Assembly (NCBI GenBank): GCA_025677815.1
Contig: JAIXMP010000032.1
Coordinates: 372,001-436,000 of the forward strand
Length of the DNA: 64,000 bases
Direction: 5' to 3'
Source of the DNA: Phascolomyces articulosus
Lineage: Eukaryota > Mucoromycota > Mucoromycetes > Mucorales > Lichtheimiaceae
The notes under the pieces were generated by a model that was not told where the DNA came from, did not search any database, and worked only from the letters and a program-made list of their open reading frames with translations. Shown here piece after piece: positions 11,085-24,097 of this stretch (position 1 is the first letter of the stretch; every line of letters starts with the position of its first letter). The translations under genes were made by a program, and so were the position numbers.

Positions 11085-12094
11085 GATGCCGAGGGATATG
11101 GAGAAAGAGGTCGGAGCACTAGTCGCCTGTATTGGATGCTTTTGCCAAACCTCTCCCGCATCCAGAAGTTGTCAGCGTTATTAGAACCCCGCTGACAGGT
11201 CTTATAAGAAGATTTATTACTCTTATTTTCACTCTTAATGACAACAAAATTTATATAGAAAATATAGTAAGAAATGTTTATTAAAGAGGTTTGGATAATG
11301 TAAATTTAATCAATACGAACGTTTGTATATTCAAGCTATACATTACAATAATATTTGTGTTTAAAAATCTAGGAACCCTCTCCATCGAACCTCCTCTTCG
11401 TTCTACTTTTATAGGCAATTCTGCTGATATTACCCCTTACTAATACGGTAGGATCATCTTTATTATTATATTATTCAGAGGAAACAACGGCTAATTTATG
11501 TACATTTGGATATTTACTCAAGATACTAGACCTAGCTATTCGCTCTTGCTACTTATTTTTCTATAAACAGTAAAAACTGGCGATGATCTTTGAGTAACCA
11601 AATGGCCTATTCCTTGGCTGAATATTTGTCTCATCTTTTTCTTTATAACAAAAATGTAGCAGTACATATTCATAATTTTTCAATTACAAATTAATATCAA
11701 CCTAGCAACATAATATATATTGATATTTTCCCCACAATAGGAACGGATATGGAAAGATGGTGGTGGTAGTAGCCATTATCTATTAAAGGAGAATCACTGA
11801 ATGTACTACCCAATTATATCATAGGAATATACTGCGATTATCCATATTAACTAAATGAATACATATCGAGATTTTACTCTGCTGACAAGTCGTATGATGA
11901 ATGATGATAATGATATCAATATCACTTTAGTCTGGATTGACCTTAAAAATGATAATTTTCAAGCATTTTTAAAAGTCACGGATTTTGGAACTCTTACGAA
12001 AAAAAGAAAAGTGTAAAAAAAAACCCAAAAAGAGAGTTTGTGGTCTTTTTTTTACAACCCCCTTGTCACTTTTATTTTTTCTTGCTTGATCGTC
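11085..12094. other. Shared upstream region of RPL18 and TOM70
   Basis: A 1-kb divergent promoter region. The 130 bp next to RPL18 (11085-11210) is clearly more GC-rich than the rest and probably holds its promoter and leader. The remainder is AT-rich. No gene is supported. Confidence 0.45.
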
Positions 12095-14553
12095 ATGGCA
12101 GCTTCAGACAACAACACCGTTTCTGCATCCGAGCGTATGAAACGTTTCTTGGAAGATAAAGACTGGAAGTTCTATTGTGCCGTTGCAGCCGGTGTTGCTG
12201 CCGCTGGTGCCGGTGCCTATTACCTCAGCTCTTCTTCAAACAATAAGAAGAAACCAAAGCAACAAAAGCGCGAAGTTAAAAAGAAACAAGAAGAGTCTGG
12301 TAAATAACATCGTTTATAGCATTCATTTATGCAATGAGCTATGCTTTTTGACATTATCACTTTATATATTAATATATATACCTTCGTCGTTTGTCGTCGT
12401 TGTTTATATATTATTTATAGCTTCTTCTGGTGCCGCTGCTAGTGCCGCTACTTCTGACAGTAATGCTTCCACCACAACCGAAGAATTCGAACAAATGACT
12501 GACGATACCATTGAGGCTCTTTCAACAGAGGTAATTTTACAAAAAGAACAAAATAGAGTTTCACAACGAAGAAGCAAAAGAAAAAGAACGAAAATGTGTG
12601 GTGTAGTTTATTCTTTACTTAACTATCCTATGGGTTGGGCTGGTGGAATATTATAGAAACGCGGCGAAGCAGCACAACAATTAAAGGCCAAGGGTAACAG
12701 TTTGTTTACTGGAAAGAACTATGAAGAAGCTGTTCGATTATATACTCAAGCTATTCGATTCAAGGCTGATGCTATCTTTTTTGCCAACAGAGCCGCTTGT
12801 TTTGCTAACCTTGGAAAGCAAGATAATGTAATTGAGGATTGTAACTCGGCTCTTAAACTCGACCCTGTTTATGTTAAAGCATTGAACCGGCGTGCTTTGG
12901 CTTTTGAAAAGAAGGGTGAATTGACCAACTCTCTCTATGGTAAAGTCTGGTTTTTTTTCTTTTTGTAAAAAGGGCGACGTATTGTTTTTCTTTTTTGGTG
13001 GACTGATTTTTTTTAAATTATTTGGCCGCGACACGAATTTCTTATAGATTATACCTGCGTTTGTATTCTTGATGGATTCAGAAATGAAGGGGCTGCTAAA
13101 TCTATGGAACGTTTGTTGAAGCGTGTTGCTGAAGATCGTGCTCAAGAGATTATGAAGGTACCAAAGAACAATAAGGAATTTTATGCACAGAATAAGGGAG
13201 CGAGAGGGAAATATATGCAAGATATATATAGAGAGAGTATGAATCTAAATTTTAGATATTCTTAATATTTCTGATATAGGTTAAGAAGCCCCGCCTCCCA
13301 TCATCCACTTTTGTTAATGCATACTTTGAATCTTTCCGTCCAGGTACAAAAATAATCAATTGGAAAAGGGGAGTGGACTTTTTTTTCTCTGTATGAGAAA
13401 AATGACTGACATTAAATGTATAATATGTAGTCAACTTGGATCTTCCTACTTCTGAAGATTTGGCAACTGGTGATGGAAATTTCGTAAAGGCATACCGTGC
13501 TGTCAAGGCCAAGGACTTTACTGAAGCTTTAGAAGCTGTTGAAAAGGCTGTGGAATTGGGATGTTCACGTCAATATCAAGCAATTGCATTGAACTTGTTG
13601 GGTACCTTTAACTTCTTGAAGGGTGATAACAAGAGTGCTCTTGAATGCCTTGACAAATCCATTGAAGCCGATCCCAAGTTTGTACAAAGTTACATTAAGC
13701 GATCTAGTCTTTATATGGAACAAAGTGAGTTTAATGCAATATTACTGGAGGGAGAAGGATGTATATATGGTTATATGTGTAAGAGAAAAAGAGCATATAT
13801 ACTAAATCCAACTCATTTTAAATTAGGTGATATTGCAAATGCGTATAAGCAATTTGATGATGCTCTTGCTATCAACCCAAGCGATCCTGATGTCTATTAC
13901 CACCGTGGCCAAGGTAAATACATATACATGGATAGAACGACCGAAAGAAAATAGGAAGCGATGGGGTGTCTATTCTATTTTTTTAAAAAAAATGCTAATT
14001 ACCAAAAAAAAAATATAGTCAACTATATCAGTGGCAACTTTGATGCTGCTGCCAAGGACTATACTGAAAGCTTAAAATTGGATGACACATTTGTATTCGC
14101 ACACATCCAGTTGGGTGTTGTCCAATACAAGCTTGGATCGATCTCTTCTGCCATGTCTACCTTCAACAGCACATTGAAAAAGTTCCCTGAATCGGCTGAT
14201 GTACAAAACTACTATGGTGAATTATTGGTTGATCAACAAAAGGTTGCTGAAGCCATTGAAGCCTTTGGTAAGGCTATTGAATTGGATCCCAAGAATCCTC
14301 TTCCTTATATCAACAAGGCCATGTTGATGTATCAAGCCATGGGTGATGCTACTGAAGCTACTAACCTTTGCAAGAAGGCATTGGAATTTGATCCTGCATG
14401 TGATGCTGCTGTTGCTTCTCTTGCTCAAATCTTGCTCGAATTGGGTAAGGCTGATGAAGCCTTGAAGTACTATGAAACTGCTATCGATTTGGCACGAACA
14501 CAACCTGAATTGGAACATGCTATTTCATATGTTGAAGCTACAAAGACACAAAT

Positions 14554-14590
<37 letters not shown>

Positions 14591-14729
14591 CGTAGGGGAT
14601 TTTTTTAAAGATATCTTCATGTGAATGGGTTTGGTATTAACAGATATGCTACTTTGAAAAAAAAATAGATTTGCAAAAGAATATCCTGAAGCTGCAGCAA
14701 AACTCCGTGGTGCTCGAGGTGGATTGTAA
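12095..14729 (+). CDS. TOM70: Mitochondrial import receptor Tom70
   Basis: Outer-membrane receptor that takes presequence-less preproteins, such as carriers, with Hsp70/Hsp90 and passes them to the TOM pore. Nine exons: 12095-12299, 12421-12530, 12657-12939, 13048-13157, 13280-13343, 13431-13724, 13827-13913, 14019-14556 and 14669-14729; the sum is 583 residues in frame, near the family size. An N-terminal anchor lies at about residues 26-44 (alanine/glycine-rich) followed by lysine-rich linker sequence. TPR repeats follow: the clamp region begins with KAKGNSLFTGKNYEEAVRLY, and later units include ALNLLGTFNFLKGDNKSALE and AIELDPKNPLPYINKA. The protein ends AKLRGARGGL. The acceptor of exon 9 follows an AT-repeat-rich intron. 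Confidence 0.96.
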
Positions 14730-16923
14730 AGGAAACATGAGCAAAAAACAACTTAAATATAACATATGACCCCCTTCTTCATAAACACACACATCCGTTT
14801 TAACTGTGGTAACCACAACCACCCAAATATGCGTTAATATAGAAAAAAAAATAAGAAACTTAATTCGCTCTCAAAAAAACCAGTGTCATTTTATATTGTG
14901 TATTACCATATAAAAAGAAAATTATGTAACTTTTTTTTTGAAATTGATTATTGGAGACCAAACCAGATAATTCAGATATGTAAAGATGGGCTATTGTTGC
15001 ACTTACAACATTTTTATTCACGTACAAAAGAGAAAAAGATACGATAATATGATGAAAAAACAACAATATCGTATTAGCTACATCTGTTCGTCTTCCCAAC
15101 ATATATTTTTCGGTATAAGTATGGTATTTATCCAAAATAATAGTTTGTTTCTTTTAAACTGTGCATGGATGCGTTGGCAATGTATCATTTGTGTTGTATA
15201 TACACAAGACTTGAGTCAAGGAGGTAATTTTATAATGAAATCAAGTTAAAGTGTATGTAAAGTGAAAAAAATGATAGATATTGTCTGGGTTCTATTCATG
15301 TGAAACTTATCACCATTACATCGGGGTGTCAAGAATTAACTCGCAAAAAAAAATATTGGTTAATCCAAGGATCATTCTTGAGACTATACAATATTCCCTA
15401 TATTAATCATATTTATTATCATTGTATCATTTTTATTATCTTCTCTCTTTTTTCCTTGAAACAATAATTTTCTTTCCCTCTCGAATAAGTACTTATTAGC
15501 AGCATTATCATTACAATTATCAACAGTGCAATATAGTAACAAATGAATGAAGCACTTGCATATTATCAGCTAATTAGTTTTAATTGCATATTCCTCTTTT
15601 AAACACATATCAGAAAACAATAAGAAGGGATTTTATCTATAGAATGCCATCAATACCCATAGTTTGAAAGGCTACGCTGCGAGTGTGTATTACTATGACT
15701 GTATGCTGAATCCTGTGAAGTTTGGGGACAAGTAGATGGAGGGATCGATTATTATTTGTACTCTCTCTATTTTTGCTGCTATTAACCTTCTATTTGAACC
15801 ATAGAAAGTTTTACAGCATGTCTTACCTTTGTTTATTTTATGGAGAACATGATGCGCTACCTGGACGAACAGTAACATCCCAAAAAAATAATATATACAA
15901 CGTGAGATGGATGTGAAAAAGATTTGTACTATGCTAGATTAGATACAGGTCTTAAGTCGTTGTTTTCATGAACAAGAAAGTAAGAGAGAATGCATGCAGC
16001 ATTTCTTCTTGTTGTTCATGTGGAAATCAATTTGGGGTGGTTCAACTCAAAAGTAATTTTGTCTCGAGATACATATCACGAAGCAAAGAATTTTTTGACC
16101 AATATTATACCGTTTATGGAAAAATGAGTCAGATAATACGTCGTAGCAAACGAAGACAATATTTTTTGACAATGATCATAGTGGTCAATCAATTTTTACT
16201 TTCTAACCATCAAACACATAATATTTACTTATATTTATTGTAGAAAATTTCAGAATACTTTCGCTAAAAAAAATCAAACTTTCTGTTTTCTCTTCGAGTC
16301 ATATTGACAGACTCATTATACGTCTTATCAAGTACAAACAAATACATAGAAAATATAAAAAAGAAGAGAAGATAACTACCATTTATATACTAACAGGTAA
16401 TACGGTAAACTTTCAATTCGGATGGATATCTATAATATCAGAAAACAAATCATCATATATTATAACACAAAGATACCGGGCTTTTTCATATAGTTAGGAA
16501 GTAAAGGACAGATGCCATTTCTATAACTCAGAACAGTACTTCTTGCATAATACACAGATTACATATATAACGATTGTATATTATATTACTGGATATAGAT
16601 AATCCGAATTACAATACAAGAAGATGGGCACACTTATTGTGTTGTGAATGATTTAACCAAAATGCAAAATTTAACCGAAGCCGAACAAATGCAAACGACT
16701 AGAAAAACATTTATAAATGGTTTTAATGTTCGTTATTCATTAATTTGGTTTTTGTATAATCCATATTTGTAATATATTTGATGCTCATTTGGACCTTATT
16801 CAGAAAATGCAAAATTTGAAGTGTTGTATGAATAAGATGAAAGTTGCATACAGCTCCCAGCAACATTAGCAACAACAAATTAGGGTTAGCTGGGCCCGTC
16901 ATTCATGTTAGAGGTGTTATAAA

Positions 16924-16964
<41 letters not shown>

Positions 16965-17090
16965 CAAAAACAGTTTACAACACAGCCGGACCTCTGAACG
17001 TAAGTATCGTTAGGGAGTGGTGATTCTAAATTATAGTATGGAGGCTAAATAACTGGTGCATTATATTTCTACAATAGATTAATAAAAAAA
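14730..17090. other. Gene-poor region downstream of TOM70
   Basis: About 2.4 kb without a supportable gene. Open frames at 14986-15249, 15722-15916 and 15968-16243 are short, have poor composition and no splice context. Two near-identical short strings, AAAATGCAAAATTT, occur at about 16660 and 16806, and an A36 tract follows at 16927. Confidence 0.4.
16927..16962 (+). repeat. A36 homopolymer
   Basis: Thirty-six consecutive A residues, by far the longest plus-strand A-run in the window. It could be the tail of a retroposed copy whose body lies just upstream, or simple slippage. I found no matching target-site duplication by eye. Confidence 0.9.
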
Positions 17091-17099
17091 AGAAAAATC

Positions 17100-18290
17100 T
17101 TGAATGAGGATGAAGACGAAGATGATGATAACAATGTTTATCTTAACTCACCTTCAAGAGTATGTATGGTTGGTTATATAGAAATCTGGTTGTTGTAATG
17201 ATATTAATGACAACATAATACTTTTTTTTGTTTAATAGCCTCGAGATGTTAAAGATAATAACCATTGTGCCGCTATTGATAATTTAGAACTGTCGCCTTT
17301 GGAGAAATCCGACGTGCTTACCATTTGCCTCTATGTGCTTTTTTTTCGTATTGAGTGGGTATAACATGTAAGGTGTCTCCTACATTTATTTATAATTTGT
17401 ATATTAATATAGAATCAATTACTTATCTCTCACAGTCGTAAATAATACATTATCAACACCCCATCCAGAAGCTACACCAGCCCTCGCAAACCAAAACTCA
17501 CTGAATCCTTAAATAATTATGCTGTTTTTGCCACAAGTTCTCTTGTTACTGTAGATAATACAACCAAAACTATTACCAACAAGAAGAAAAAAGCGCAACA
17601 TAATTTACCCAGCAACTTTAGAGTCTTAACATTAAAGCACCATCCAAAAACTCGATTACTTTTATAACAATCATCAATCACCTTCTCACATATTTCCACC
17701 TCCTAAGCCATCACCATCAGAAACCATTTTCCAGCCATCAAAAAATTCTATTTGTCGAAAAATATACCTTTCCTAATCTTCTCCCACTCGCAAAAGTGAC
17801 AAACCTCCTTTCATTCCATTGGTGCGAGTTTGAGATCCAAGCAATGAAAGATGTACATATGGTCGACAATAATTTTAATCTATTGAAAACTCCAAAGCGG
17901 TATCCCGATGCTCTTGGAAAAATGAAGATACTTTTAGATATGGAGATCGTCATTGTTGAAGCTTCAAGGTGTGTATGACAAAATGATATCAATCTTTTAT
18001 CCCCTCCTCCAAAAAAGAAAAAAAGAATATGCAACTAAATCTAATTGTTCTTTTCTTGCTCTAGTGGTGGTTTGGCAGAAAATGTTAATCTTACTTTCTA
18101 TTGAAGATTCAAGCAAGACACTCGAATATTCCACAGTTTCATTGATAAGTCAAGCATTTTATAAAATACATAAATCATTCGATCAAAAATTTCAAGAAAC
18201 TAAAAAAGTGATTTCGATCCAAGTTATCAAAAACAAAACAACCATATCTGCAACAATGGTAAATGACAGACTGTTGTATCAGTGAATATC
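17100..18290 (+). pseudogene. Decayed gene fragment, copy 1 of a dispersed family
   Basis: Several coding-like pieces follow each other on the plus strand. An acidic piece near 17100-17160 (EDEDDDN) has a possible donor. CAAIDNLEL lies at 17260-17290. A longer frame at 17820-17985 contains RYPDALGKMKILLDMEI, and a third piece runs to 18285. Stops and frame changes separate them, and no complete gene can be built. The LGKMKILLD segment and the AIDN segment have counterparts, in the same order and strand, near 22.9-23.3 kb. The family is not recognised; a degraded transposon-associated or lineage-specific gene are both possible. Confidence 0.45.
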
Positions 18291-19242
18291 AATGGATAAA
18301 AAGAAATAAGCAGGAGACGATATAAGTCAACGAGACCCGAAATAATTCAATGAAGTTCTACTATGATTCAAAATAATATGTCTATTTATGCTAAATTGCT
18401 GATCATGGATGGACTGCCATTACATGTACATTACGGCATCATATTTGTTATGGGCCACATCATTTAGATTGCGTATGCTATAAGACTGCATGAATAACAG
18501 GAGTTATAGAACGTGTGAACGATGATGGTGGGAATCAGGAAGGGAGTTGCACGTTTGCATAATGAACAATATGCATGAGAGAAAAGCATAATCCATGCCA
18601 CAGTGCCTGTTCTTCAGTATAAATTACCACACAAGTGAAGCAAAGGGTGAATAGAGTTTTCTATTAATAATAATAATAATCAGGAAGCCATTGTACGTTG
18701 GATACAACACAGACATACAAAGAAACAAGTTGAAATGAGAGTATCGACCATTTCTACAGGATGGGATAGCTGCCATTCATAAAGTATTTTGAAATACTGA
18801 CTATGCTAATGCTAAATATTATTGTTGTTTTCATGGAGAGAGGATTTCAGTTTATTATTATCATAATGGCACCGCTCACTCTGTGTTTTGTTATTAGTCA
18901 TGTCTTCAAGAATGTAACCGTACTGAAGCTCAATTGAACGATGAACATCTCGGCTGTTGCGATGCGACTAGTCTGACGGTAGAGGAGTACTTAGGTGAGT
19001 TATAAAAATGCTACTGGTGATTGTTGTATATTATATTTTTGTGTGTATCTGATTCTGACTCGGTTATTTTATAAATCTGTTTTTCATTATGGATTAGTGG
19101 TTATTGAGTAGCTTATAGTGAACGTGTCTTTGGATATTGGATAATGAATCAAGTTTCATTGTACAACACGCGACAGGAACGGCAACAATAGGTGCTCACA
19201 AGCCTATACTTTAAATCCTGAAATCCAAAAATGCGTCATTAT

Positions 19243-19422
19243 GTTTGCCTTTTTTTAGGCAAACAGCCCCAACCCATTTAAATTTTATAGTTTGCCTTGT
19301 TATAGAAATGCCAAGCTACCCACAAGAAATCTGAAGAAACATGAGTACAGGTGCTTTAATGCCAATTTAAAAGGATCTACCCAGCTCTTGCGCGACACTC
19401 GTTTCGCTATAACGGGGCAAAC
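19243..19422. repeat. Inverted repeat with internal hairpin, MITE-like
   Basis: A 16-nt arm at 19290-19305 (GTTTGCCTTGTTATAG) is matched in inverse orientation at 19407-19422 (CTATAACGGGGCAAAC) with two mismatches. Just to the left, 19243-19264 forms a perfect 8-bp stem, GTTTGCCT/AGGCAAAC, around six T. The same GTTTGCC core is therefore present four times in 180 bp in both orientations. No coding capacity; possibly the remnant of a small non-autonomous DNA element. Confidence 0.55.
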
Positions 19423-19639
19423 AGTGAGCACATAATGAAGGGTTATGAGAACCTAATGTGGATATACAGTCTTCGAAAGTAGTTATGCTCATTTTTGTCA
19501 TTTTTATACGCAGTGCGTTATTGTATTTAACCTTTTTTCTTGTGATTTTTATTTATATTGAATTATATGTGTACCCAACCTTATGTCCTGTAATTTTTTT
19601 TATTGAATCCTATACACATCTGATCACCTTAGAAAAAAA

Positions 19640-19830
19640 AATATTCAGAATACGTACACGTTTAAATTCATAAAATATTTACATGTTCAAAAAATATTCA
19701 ATAAAAAATTCAACTTCAAATATATTTTAAATATATCCTGAATATTTTTCATTATTGAAAAGGCAAAAATATTTGAAATATATTCGAAGAAATATATATA
19801 AAAAATATTCGAAAAATATTCGAGATAAAT
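19640..19830. repeat. AATATT(C/T)-rich degenerate repeat patch
   Basis: The short palindrome AATATT, often as AAAAATATTCGA or AAAATATTC, recurs about eight times in 190 bp at irregular spacing. The block contains almost no G or C outside the TTCGA steps. Confidence 0.6.
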
Positions 19831-20383
19831 TCAAATTTGGGGTATTTTGCACATATAAACATTTGAATATACTTTTTCTAACGTGGATCTTATGTTATAA
19901 AGCTAATCACCATCTTTTCCAAGTTGGGAATTCCATGGAAAGTGGTGAATAAAACACAGTTCTTAAGCTAATATCCTTTCATACTAATTATAATTCATAA
20001 GCAATAAACAGTAGAACTTAAAAGATGGCATTAGCCATATGCAGTCACTAAAAAAGACAATCCTTAAGGACCTTCTTTCCTTTTCACTTCTATAAACCAA
20101 ATTCTGTAAGAACGAACATAGTAGTCGTATTGTTTCAGCAATAATTATATCAAGAAATAACACAAATACTAAATATACAGATTGGATAGCTAGTAATAAT
20201 ATAAAAAAGAAAAATATAATTGATCAAAGAGCATACGTTTCATTATTTTATTGATTTTCATTTTCATTTATATATAATGTGGCTATTTCCCTATAATAAT
20301 ATTGACTTTAATTGAAACAAAAAAAGATGTTGGTATTCATCTATGACCCACAAATGAAAAGTAAAACGACGAGTAATTCTATA

Positions 20384-21945
20384 TTAATACTTTGCACGAA
20401 GAAAGTCTTGATATCCCTCCTGCGTTGGTGATGGTTCTTCGACATCAAGGATGAGAGCATCTCTATTGATTATAAATTAGCTAAGGGTTCTCCTGTGCTT
20501 TCTTCCCTCCCCCCTAAAAAAACAACAACTCATGAACTGAATGTCAATTACCTGAAGTGATCATACCCTTGGGGTCGAAATGAATTCGTGTTGCCAAGCA
20601 AAAACAATAATTCTTTATCATTATTGATAATGTCATATCGTTGTTCATGTAGCATGATATTGGTACGATTGACAATGGTAAAGTAATTCCATCTTCCATT
20701 ATTAAACTTGTTATAATCCTCGTATGTCAAAGATTCATGATATCGTTTCCAGTTCAAAGTTTCTAGATCGAGGAACCATATACCATCATAGTAAGAATAT
20801 ATATCATTCTCTTGACTAGTACCATTTTCTTTGGCGTCCAAATAAAAACGTCCAAATACAAATATTTTCTTATTCCCTATCGCTTTGCAGTAATGTAAGC
20901 CCTTGAGCGGCACCATCTCACTGTTACTTGATGTTTGTACAAGGTGTACCATATAGGGATGTGGTTTTGTTTTTTCTTCCTCATTGAGGTGAATGACAAA
21001 TAGATCAGAAACATTCTTGCTAGCATAGTCTTTGCCAGCATAAATATACATTTTATTCTTTACAAGTATTGCAGAATGATCATAGCGTCGTTTGATTCCT
21101 TTGCGGTAAGTAGACCAAACAAATGTCTTCAAATCCGAAACATTCATTTCTTTTAAAACGTAGGTAACTAATAATTATATTTCATTGATTATTAGCCAAA
21201 ACAGGGGTAATAAAATAAACGGATCATAGCAGCGTATCAATATACATATAGATGTAGTATGCTTACTATGTTCTGAATCTTTTGAAAAACCACAATAGAC
21301 AAATAACTTATCATCAAAAACAACCACGCTATGCAAATATCTCTCTGTTTTTTCTTTTTTATTATTCTTAGTATTAGGTTGGATCCATGTCGATGTGTCC
21401 AAATTAAACATATGCATATCATTGTAATACTCATTTTCCTCGCCGCAGCCGCCTAGGGTATATAATATATAGTATAAATAAATTGAATACTCATGGACAG
21501 AGATGCCTGACACTTTATAATGCTTATTTTTTTTACGCTTCATTTTTGTTTAAAGCAATAATTAAGTGTCATAAAAAAACATACTAAACACAATTAGATG
21601 ATTATTCCATTGACTCAACGTATGGCCATATCGTTTGCTGGGAGGAGTACCTTTGATATTCTTTAAAAACAGATATAAATATCAAAAGATGGAAAACTAT
21701 TTGAAAACGGAGGTGGTGTAGTCAGATTATTCTATACCACAACAGTTCGTTTGTTTGCTTTTTTTTACCTTGACTGGCTCCCAGCGCATAGTACGTAAAT
21801 CCAATACGTTTAAACCATTTCTTACGACACCACCTCCACCGAAAACATAAAGTTTTTGGTTTATTTTAGCAAAGGAAGGACACCAGAGTCCAACCAAATT
21901 GACACCGGTGGTTTGAATCAATTGACCTTGTTTCGATAATTCCAT
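20384..21945 (-). CDS. Kelch-repeat protein
   Basis: Five exons, 21945-21769, 21660-21585, 21452-21267, 21149-20552 and 20462-20384, sum to 371 residues in frame. Kelch-type units are visible: KLYVFGGGGVVRNG then LDLRTMRWE in exon 1, RYGHTLSQWNNHLIVFSG across exons 2-3 with MFNLDTSTWI, RYLHSVVVFDDKLFVYCG, then RYDHSAILVKNKMYIYAG. Each follows the RxGH...(V/I)(F/Y)xG...W pattern, so a single beta-propeller is likely. No signal peptide or membrane segment is seen and no partner domain, so the role (scaffold, ubiquitin ligase adaptor or polarity factor) cannot be chosen. The start at 21945 is the first ATG upstream of the first blade. Confidence 0.85.
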
Positions 21946-22729
21946 TATTTACTATATATATACATAACAATGCCAATATCAATGAAGAATGTATATATTT
22001 ATATACGTGGTGGATGATATGAAGTGGACGAAAAAGAAAGAAAAAGATAAAAATAAAAAAGAATGATGATGGTTTTATATGCATAAACAATAGACCACAT
22101 GGTTTATATTAAGGGGGAGAGTAATCATTTTTTCAGGATTAGAATGGGCTTTTACTCTCCCAGCACCAAGTGTTGGTTTTCTGGATTGCCACGTATTTTT
22201 TTAAAATTACCGGCTTTTCAGAATCCACTCTATATACTGTGGGAACTAATTCCTAAAATATACCGCCCCATCTATAAACCTATGAAGGCAGGTATTTGAG
22301 TGAAATGTCTAATAAACACACATGATAGACAGCAGAGAGGATCGGTAAATGAACAGTAGTGCTTAATGTACTTGAACACCATGTAAACGAGTATGTAATG
22401 CATTGAAGAGTGATCCTAGTTATCAGATACATCGATTGAAAAATTCCTTGAAAACGATATGAACTTGGCGCAGTGAATATCAATGAATAATATGCGATAT
22501 TATCCAACATACATTTGGTCTTTGATATTTTTTCTGTACATAAATAAAAAACTGAAGTTTTTCATTGGCACAAAAACAATCGATGATTTACAATAATAAC
22601 CACAAAAGCGACAACAACAAAAAACACCTATATTCCATCAGAAGGATGACTCGAATAAAAAAAACCAGGAAAATCATGTTTTTTACGATCAATTTCTTGA
22701 ATATATTTAAGAATATAAGTCATCAGTCC
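21946..22729. other. Intergenic region upstream of the kelch gene
   Basis: AT-rich, with no gene supported. Short open frames at 22099-22299 and 22565-22813 have no recognisable features. Confidence 0.4.
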
Positions 22730-23680
22730 CTCCTCGTATCCACAACAGTAAGCTCCATAATCATTGACCTATTTAATATTGCCTTCCATGATGAGAATGG
22801 TGGAAATGGGTGACATATGTAATTTCAGATTCTATTATATAACTGGTTTTTTCATCAAGAGTATGTGTTTTATTGGTTTAATAGGTCTCAGGTCATTACT
22901 ATTACGCCATCGATAATCTCAAAACTCATCGCTCTCTTTTTTTTTTAAATAACCTTGTCGCTCCAGCCATTGATGGTTCCTCAACAATCGGCATTGATGA
23001 TGCCACATTGTCATACATGGAAGAAGAAATCAGGCGTCGCCGTCTGCATTTATATCCTAGTATCTATATATATAATAGCCTTTTATTACTTTATATAATT
23101 GGAGAGGTTGCACATTATAATTATATATATGGTGAAGTCTTGTCTAATCGTCGATAAGTTACATTTATAGGCGACTATGATATTAATTAACTCAAAGAGT
23201 TATCTCGATGCATTTGGCAAAATGAAGATACTTTTAGATACGGAAATTGTACTTGTTGAAGCGTCAAAACATGCTAAATGAAAATAGGATAGAGTGCGTT
23301 CAAAAAACCACACGTCATACTAAAACAAAAGGAGAGTGTAAATCACCCCATCAGAGATTTTACAAAACACGTATTTGCGTGTTGTTTACTAGACAGGCAA
23401 TAACCATATGGGAAACTCATCGACAAATCGAAACACTCAAAGAATGTATAGTAGTAATACTACTACTAAAAAACAAAATGCAATTGTCTACCGCCACGTT
23501 GAAGTCCGTTTACATGGAAAGGAACGGTCTAAGAAGCATCATCATCTCAATAAGAAGGAGCAACAGGTATTTGTTCAATCAAGTATTTCGAAGTTCTCGC
23601 AATACTAACAGTGGCAAGCAATATATAATTATTAATATCACAATATTCTTAGATTATTTGCAAAGCTTGGTCTAATAATA
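22730..23680 (+). pseudogene. Decayed gene fragment, copy 2 of a dispersed family
   Basis: The stretch 22890-22925 reads YYYAIDNLKT and 23196-23275 reads SYLDAFGKMKILLDTEI then VLVEAS. The second stretch matches copy 1 at about 17890-17970 at DNA level: from AAAATGAAGATACTTTTAGA onward the two agree with a few substitutions over about 49 nt. Between and after these blocks there are stop codons, although a coding-like piece around 23408-23608 (KNAIVYRHVEVRLHGKER-like, basic) remains. No intact product is possible. Confidence 0.45.
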
Positions 23681-24097
23681 TGGCATTATAAAAAATGAAT
23701 TTCGTTTTTTTTACGTACATAGATATATTGTATGTATTTTTTCTTTTTTCCCTCTGGTTAGAATTATCATTGGAACAAATGCATCACTTTCGTGTGTTCA
23801 TAAGATGATATCTATACATACCAATATCTTATCGAGATTCAATGATAAATCATGGAAAGAATTGTAAATGGTTTTTGGTTATTATCTATTCTTGTCTTTC
23901 TTTTTTTTAATATATAAGCTTCTATTTTTTTATTTATATCTGGATGATTCAATTTTGTGGCATATCTTGAACCTACTCCGACAAATTATATGGCGAAAAT
24001 AAAATTCAGGCGTGTTGTTCCTTCCAACTCTCTCAAATTATTGCCTTACATCTTTTTTTTTTTTTTTACATTATCACATTAATATATTTATGACACT
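23681..24097. other. Upstream region of the BUR1-like gene
   Basis: AT-rich sequence with T-runs close to the start codon, typical of promoters here. Nothing else seen. Confidence 0.4.

Larger units (their letters stand above)
18291..20380. other. Gene-poor region with repeats
   Basis: About 2.1 kb with no intact gene. A short coding-like piece lies at 18900-18990 (ECNRTEAQLNDEHLGCC). An inverted repeat lies near 19.3 kb and an AATATT-rich patch near 19.7 kb; both are listed separately. The rest is AT-rich with no recognisable content. Confidence 0.4.

Noticed and set aside
16882..16893. TTAGGGTTAG, telomere-like repeat
   Set aside because: Fewer than two units; an isolated short match is expected by chance.
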